A stretch of DNA of 32,954 nt from an uncultured Bacteroidales bacterium. Its GTDB lineage: Bacteria > Bacteroidota > Bacteroidia > Bacteroidales > Muribaculaceae. A program made the position numbers and the translations under genes. Positions 30,038-32,954 of the stretch are shown here, piece after piece. The notes under the pieces are model-generated. The model was not told the DNA's origin and did not search any database. It saw only the letters and a program-made list of their open reading frames with translations. The DNA lies in NCBI GenBank assembly GCA_902781045.1, contig CACZHT010000036.1:1-32954 (forward strand). Reading direction: 5' to 3'. How positions within the stretch are numbered: position 1 is the first letter of the stretch; each line of letters starts with the position of its first letter.

Positions 30038-30045
30038 TATTTTTG
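30038..30045 (+). promoter_or_regulatory. -7 element of the starch-binding-protein gene
   Basis: TATTTTTG fits TAnnTTTG and lies about 94 nt before the ATG at 30140. The upstream element is unclear. Confidence 0.45.
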
Positions 30046-30139
30046 TTCGTTTAAAAGCTGAAACTCACCCTTTTCGGGTGGCGAGGCAAGACTGCGAAAA
30101 CCAAATTATCTATATTAACAAACTTAAAAAAACAAACCA

Positions 30140-32263
30140 ATGAAGAAATTTACGCTAATGTTTAGCCTGTTGGCCCTGATGATTGTCGGGCTGCAGGCGC
30201 AGGCTGCGGACGTTTATGTGGAGACAGACGATCCCACATTCAACGTCTACACTTGGGATCCTGAACAGTTCGGCGGATGGCCGGGAACACTCATCACAGA
30301 GGCTGCCGAGCTCACCGAGGTCAACGGAACCCAGTACTACAAGATGACCATCGAGGGTACTGGGCGCTGCATTATCTTCAACAAGGATGGTGCACAGACC
30401 CAGGACATCCCGCTGCAGGAAGGTGACAACTTCTTTACCTATCCCATCAACGGTGATTTCTCGCAGTACGAGACCACCAATCCGCCCATCCAGATCACTA
30501 GCTACACCATCGCCGGTGGGGCGGCGCTGATGGGCGTTGAATGGGACCCGACCGCAACGCAGAACGACATGACCCTGCAAGAGGACGGCACCTACAAGCT
30601 GGTCAAGGAGGGTGTACAGCTCGCTGCCGGTGGCTATGAGTACAAGGTGGTGGGCAACCACGCCTGGAGCATCTGGTCGGTGCCTGTGGGCAGCGGCAAC
30701 CAGACGCTGCCCATCGCCGAGGACGGCAAGTACAACGTGACCTTCACGCTGACGCTGGGCGAGCAGAACGTGCTCACCGCCAATGCCGTGAAGGTCGAGG
30801 ACGTGGTCATCGAGCACAACTACACCGTCACCGGTGTGGCGGCACTGATGGGTTCGGACTGGAACACCAGCGACGAGGCCAACTTGATGGCTCTGCAAGA
30901 GGACGGCACCTACAAGCTGGTCAAGGAGGGTGTACAGCTCGCTGCCGGTGACTATGACTACAAGGTGGTGCGTGACCACAGCTGGGACTGGTCGGTGCCT
31001 GTGGGCAGCGGCAACCAGACGCTTGAAATCACCGAGGACGGCAAGTACAACGTGACCTTCACGCTGACGCTGGGCGAGGAGAACGTGCTGACCGCCGAGG
31101 CCGTGAAGGTCGAGGACGTGGTCATCGAGCACAACTACACCATCGCCGGTGCCGAGGAGCTGATGGGGTCGCTCTGGGACGTCAACGATGAGGCTAACTT
31201 GATGGCTGTGCAAGAGGACGGCACCTACAAGCTGGTCAAGGAGGGTGTACAGCTCGCTGCCCGTGGCTATGACTACAAGGTGGTGCGTGACCACAGCTGG
31301 GACTGGTCGGTGCCTGTGGGCAACGACAACCAGACGCTTGAAATCACCGAGGACGGCAAGTACAACGTGACCTTCACGCTGACGCTGGGCGAGCAGAACG
31401 TGCTGACCGCCGAGGCCGAGAAGGTCGAGGACGTGGTCATCGAACACAACTACACCATCGCCGGTGTGGCGGCACTGATGGGTGTTGACTGGGACCCCGC
31501 AGCCACGCAGAACGACATGACCCTGCAAGAGAACGGCACCTACAAGCTGGTCAAGGAGGGTGTACAGCTCGCTGCCGGTGACTATGAGTACAAGGTGGTG
31601 CGTGACCACAGCTGGGACTGGACGGTGCCTGTGGGTATGGGCAGCCTGACGCTTGAAATCACCGAGGACGGCAAGTACAACGTGACCTTCACGCTGACGC
31701 TGGGCGAGGAGAACGTGCTCACCGCCGAGGCCGTGAAGATTGTGGAGCCGCTGCAGTATCTCCTGCACTACGGACATGGAGATGTCGATGATTGGCAGGA
31801 TGCTCCCTTTGTCGCCGGCGAGGGCACCTATGAGGGCAAGCTGGTGGCCAAGGATGTGGTGTTCACCGCCGACACTCAGTTTGGCATCAAGTATGGCGAC
31901 ATCTGGTATGCAGGCATGCCCGACAATACCGACCTCTATTGGATCCACGCCGGCTGGCACAACAACATCCCGTTGTCGTCAGAGGAGGGCGTTGTCAACT
32001 TCATCATCAACGAGGCCGACACCTACACCTTTGTGCTGACCGTCGGTGAGGAGGGTATCACGATGGATGTTGAGGGCTTCCCCGTGGAGGTGCTTGTGGG
32101 CGACCTCAACGGCGATGGCGTTGTCGATTCGCTCGACGTTAACATCATTGTGAATATGTCGCTGAACAAGGCACCCAAGACCGAGGCTGCTGACCTCAAT
32201 GGAGACCAGGAGGTTGATGGTCTGGATGTCAACAGGCTGATCAATATCGTTCTGAACAAATAA
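30140..32263 (+). CDS. Secreted multi-module starch-binding protein with C-terminal dockerin
   Basis: Codes for 707 residues and has no catalytic domain. The order is: signal peptide (FTLMFSLLALMIVGLQAQA); a CBM26-like module at about 25-105 (TFNVYTWDPEQFGGWPGTLI, the 'vY.W......wPG' pattern); four X25-like modules of about 105 residues at roughly 122-227, 228-332, 333-437 and 438-535, each with LMG..W....M.LQEDGTYKLVKEGVQLAAG-YEYKVVRDHSW; another carbohydrate-type module at about 540-645 (LLHYGHGDVDDW...GIKYGDIWYAG); and a type I dockerin-like end at 653-707 (GDLNGDGVVDSLDVNIIV and DLNGDQEVDGLDVNRLIN, two Ca2+-loop repeats). X25 and CBM26 modules bind alpha-glucans, so the protein probably holds starch at the cell surface or in a complex. 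No SusC, SusD or amylase gene is in the window. Confidence 0.87.
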   Translation: MKKFTLMFSLLALMIVGLQAQAADVYVETDDPTFNVYTWDPEQFGGWPGTLITEAAELTEVNGTQYYKMTIEGTGRCIIFNKDGAQTQDIPLQEGDNFFTYPINGDFSQYETTNPPIQITSYTIAGGAALMGVEWDPTATQNDMTLQEDGTYKLVKEGVQLAAGGYEYKVVGNHAWSIWSVPVGSGNQTLPIAEDGKYNVTFTLTLGEQNVLTANAVKVEDVVIEHNYTVTGVAALMGSDWNTSDEANLMALQEDGTYKLVKEGVQLAAGDYDYKVVRDHSWDWSVPVGSGNQTLEITEDGKYNVTFTLTLGEENVLTAEAVKVEDVVIEHNYTIAGAEELMGSLWDVNDEANLMAVQEDGTYKLVKEGVQLAARGYDYKVVRDHSWDWSVPVGNDNQTLEITEDGKYNVTFTLTLGEQNVLTAEAEKVEDVVIEHNYTIAGVAALMGVDWDPAATQNDMTLQENGTYKLVKEGVQLAAGDYEYKVVRDHSWDWTVPVGMGSLTLEITEDGKYNVTFTLTLGEENVLTAEAVKIVEPLQYLLHYGHGDVDDWQDAPFVAGEGTYEGKLVAKDVVFTADTQFGIKYGDIWYAGMPDNTDLYWIHAGWHNNIPLSSEEGVVNFIINEADTYTFVLTVGEEGITMDVEGFPVEVLVGDLNGDGVVDSLDVNIIVNMSLNKAPKTEAADLNGDQEVDGLDVNRLINIVLNK
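30503..31740 (+). repeat. Four near-identical in-gene repeats of about 315 bp
   Basis: The units begin at 30503, 30821, 31136 and 31451 (318, 315 and 315 nt apart). Long stretches are identical in DNA (for example GACGGCACCTACAAGCTGGT and GGCAAGTACAACGTGACCTT in all four), so they arose recently or are kept alike by gene conversion. Copy number is likely to vary between strains. Confidence 0.95.
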
Positions 32264-32316
32264 GCGTTTGATGCTGGCTGTATAGGCTCGGAATGTCATT
32301 CCGGCCTAGGCAAATG

Positions 32317-32350
32317 CAGTGGGGGAGTCCGGATGCGGACTTCCCCACTG
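32317..32350. terminator. 15-bp hairpin after the starch-binding gene
   Basis: CAGTGGGGGAGTCCG at 32317-32331 pairs with CGGACTTCCCCACTG at 32336-32350 (one G-U) around loop GATG, 53 nt after the stop codon. No long T-run follows. Confidence 0.65.
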
Positions 32351-32378
32351 TCTGTTGATGATTCAAGCCACCCACGGG

Positions 32379-32740
32379 GCCTCTCAACAATTTTTGCAAT
32401 TCAGTGCAATCACCGCCTCGCTGGTTTTTTGGCCTCTCAACAATTTTTGCAATTGAGTGCAATCACCGCCTCGCTTGGGTGGATGAAGATAAAATTGCAC
32501 ATCATTGCATAAATTGTTGAGCGGTTTGTCCCAGCCCCCAGTGCGCTCTACCGCCTCGCTGTTTTTTGGGCCTCTCAACAATTTGTGCAATTTAGTGCAA
32601 TCACCGCCTCGCAGTTTTTTGGGCCTCTCAACAATTTGTGCAATTGAGTGCAATTACTGCCTCGCTGGTTTTTGGCCTCTCAACAATTTGTGCAATTGAG
32701 TGCAATTACCGCCTCGCTGTTTTTTGGCCTCTCAACAATT
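32379..32740. repeat. Intergenic 52-53 bp tandem repeat array
   Basis: Six units start at 32379, 32432, 32570, 32623, 32675 and 32727, with a consensus close to GCCTCTCAACAATTTGTGCAATTGAGTGCAATCACCGCCTCGCTGTTTTTTG. Spacing is 52-53 nt except between units two and three (138 nt), where an inverted, degenerate partial copy (TGCATAAATTGTTGAG around 32505) is inserted. The whole unit is conserved, so this is not a CRISPR array. The interval 32264-32954 holds no gene. Confidence 0.9.
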
Positions 32741-32741
32741 C

Positions 32742-32818
32742 GTTTAATTTGTTTAATTCGTAGTTGTGTGCCCGCCTGGCTTCAGAACAACGAATTACGC
32801 GAATTAAACAAATTAAAC
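32742..32818. repeat. Large inverted repeat related to the sequence at 5304
   Basis: GTTTAATTTGTTTAATTCG at 32742-32760 pairs exactly with CGAATTAAACAAATTAAAC at 32800-32818. The enclosed 32764-32796 matches 5304-5336 in inverted orientation at 30 of 33 positions, and CTGTTCAGCGATTC follows in both loci. It is probably a dispersed palindromic element. Confidence 0.75.
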
Positions 32819-32876
32819 AAACTATCCACGGCGAGTATCTGTTCAGCGATTCAGGAAATGTCCTTTTACACCCCTG

Positions 32877-32948
32877 TGCATCGAAGATGCAGAGCGGGTC
32901 GGAGACCCGATTTTGTTCGAAAGACCATGCAAGTGCATCGAAGATGCA
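32877..32948. repeat. Three small 6-bp hairpins with 3-nt loops
   Basis: TGCATCGAAGATGCA occurs at 32877-32891 and again at 32934-32948, with CGGGTCGGAGACCCG at 32895-32909 between them. Each is a perfect 6-bp stem with a GAA or GGA loop. The array may continue beyond the window edge. Confidence 0.7.
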
Positions 32949-32954
32949 CGCAGC

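Noticed and set aside
30155..31960. 601-codon minus-strand frame opposite the starch-binding gene
   Set aside because: It mirrors the repeats of the sense gene, gives His/Leu/Val-rich low-complexity sequence, and has no promoter; the sense frame has signal, modules and dockerin.
32379..32740. Possible CRISPR array
   Set aside because: The full 52-53 bp unit is conserved with no unique spacers, and no cas gene is in the window.

Overview
This window looks like a chromosomal segment from a gut-type member of the Bacteroidales, perhaps Muribaculaceae or Prevotellaceae. The evidence is the Bacteroidota promoter signature (TTG about 20 nt before TAnnTTTG) upstream of many genes, the near absence of Shine-Dalgarno sequences, several families largely confined to this group (DUF4836-like and DUF4923-like lipoproteins, OmpA/PorT-type beta-barrels, secreted proteins ending in a YYNL-G...TT-ADG tail), and the HU / small basic protein / RNase G gene order. 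Core genes are GC-rich. The stretch from about 4.1 to 13.3 kb is visibly AT-richer and reads as an accessory island.

Layout. 0.1-3.2 kb: a secreted protein and a DUF4836-like lipoprotein. 3.4-4.2 kb (minus): a SIRT5-like sirtuin preceded by a tiny overlapping ORF. 4.3-4.6 kb: a decayed DUF1524 (GmrSD-type restriction) C-terminus. 4.7-5.3 kb: a small outer-membrane barrel with a perfect terminator hairpin. 5.3-13.3 kb: the island. It holds a 1230-residue RecQ-like helicase with unrecognised flanking domains, a coupled gene resembling a stand-alone modified-DNA (phosphorothioate) reader domain of HNH restriction enzymes, a lipoprotein, a broken small gene, a second lipoprotein, pseudogene debris, an ankyrin-like protein and a 55-residue protein. 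Near-identical direct repeats of about 95 bp border it, and a promoter-bearing repeat of about 47 bp occurs twice inside. I consider the helicase plus reader pair the best candidate for an undescribed (probably anti-phage) system here.

13.3-18.8 kb is core: a carboxymuconolactone-decarboxylase-family protein, tRNA-Pro(TGG), then aspS, a Nif3-like gene, a C4 zinc-ribbon coiled-coil gene, and a DJ-1/PfpI-family gene. 18.9-20.9 kb (minus) holds three related outer-membrane barrels, divergent from apbE (20.997-22.010). 22.1-24.4 kb (minus) is HU, a 30-residue COX24/bS22-like basic protein, and RNase G. 24.8-27.1 kb has an AspT/YidE-type transporter and an Hsp20 chaperone, followed by a REPIN-like palindrome. 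27.4-29.8 kb has a 5'-truncated secreted-protein fragment, a DUF4923-like lipoprotein (minus) and a YkvA/DUF1232 protein. 30.1-32.3 kb is a secreted protein with a CBM26-like module, four near-identical X25-like starch-binding modules and a C-terminal dockerin. The window closes with a 52-53 bp tandem array and a large inverted repeat related to sequence just upstream of the helicase island.

Working together: aspS, nif3-like and zinc-ribbon genes look co-transcribed, as do HU, the basic peptide and rng. The helicase cluster is arranged with 4-bp ATGA overlaps and 3-5 nt gaps, which suggests one coupled transcription-translation unit. All functional statements rest on motif recognition by eye; no database search was run.
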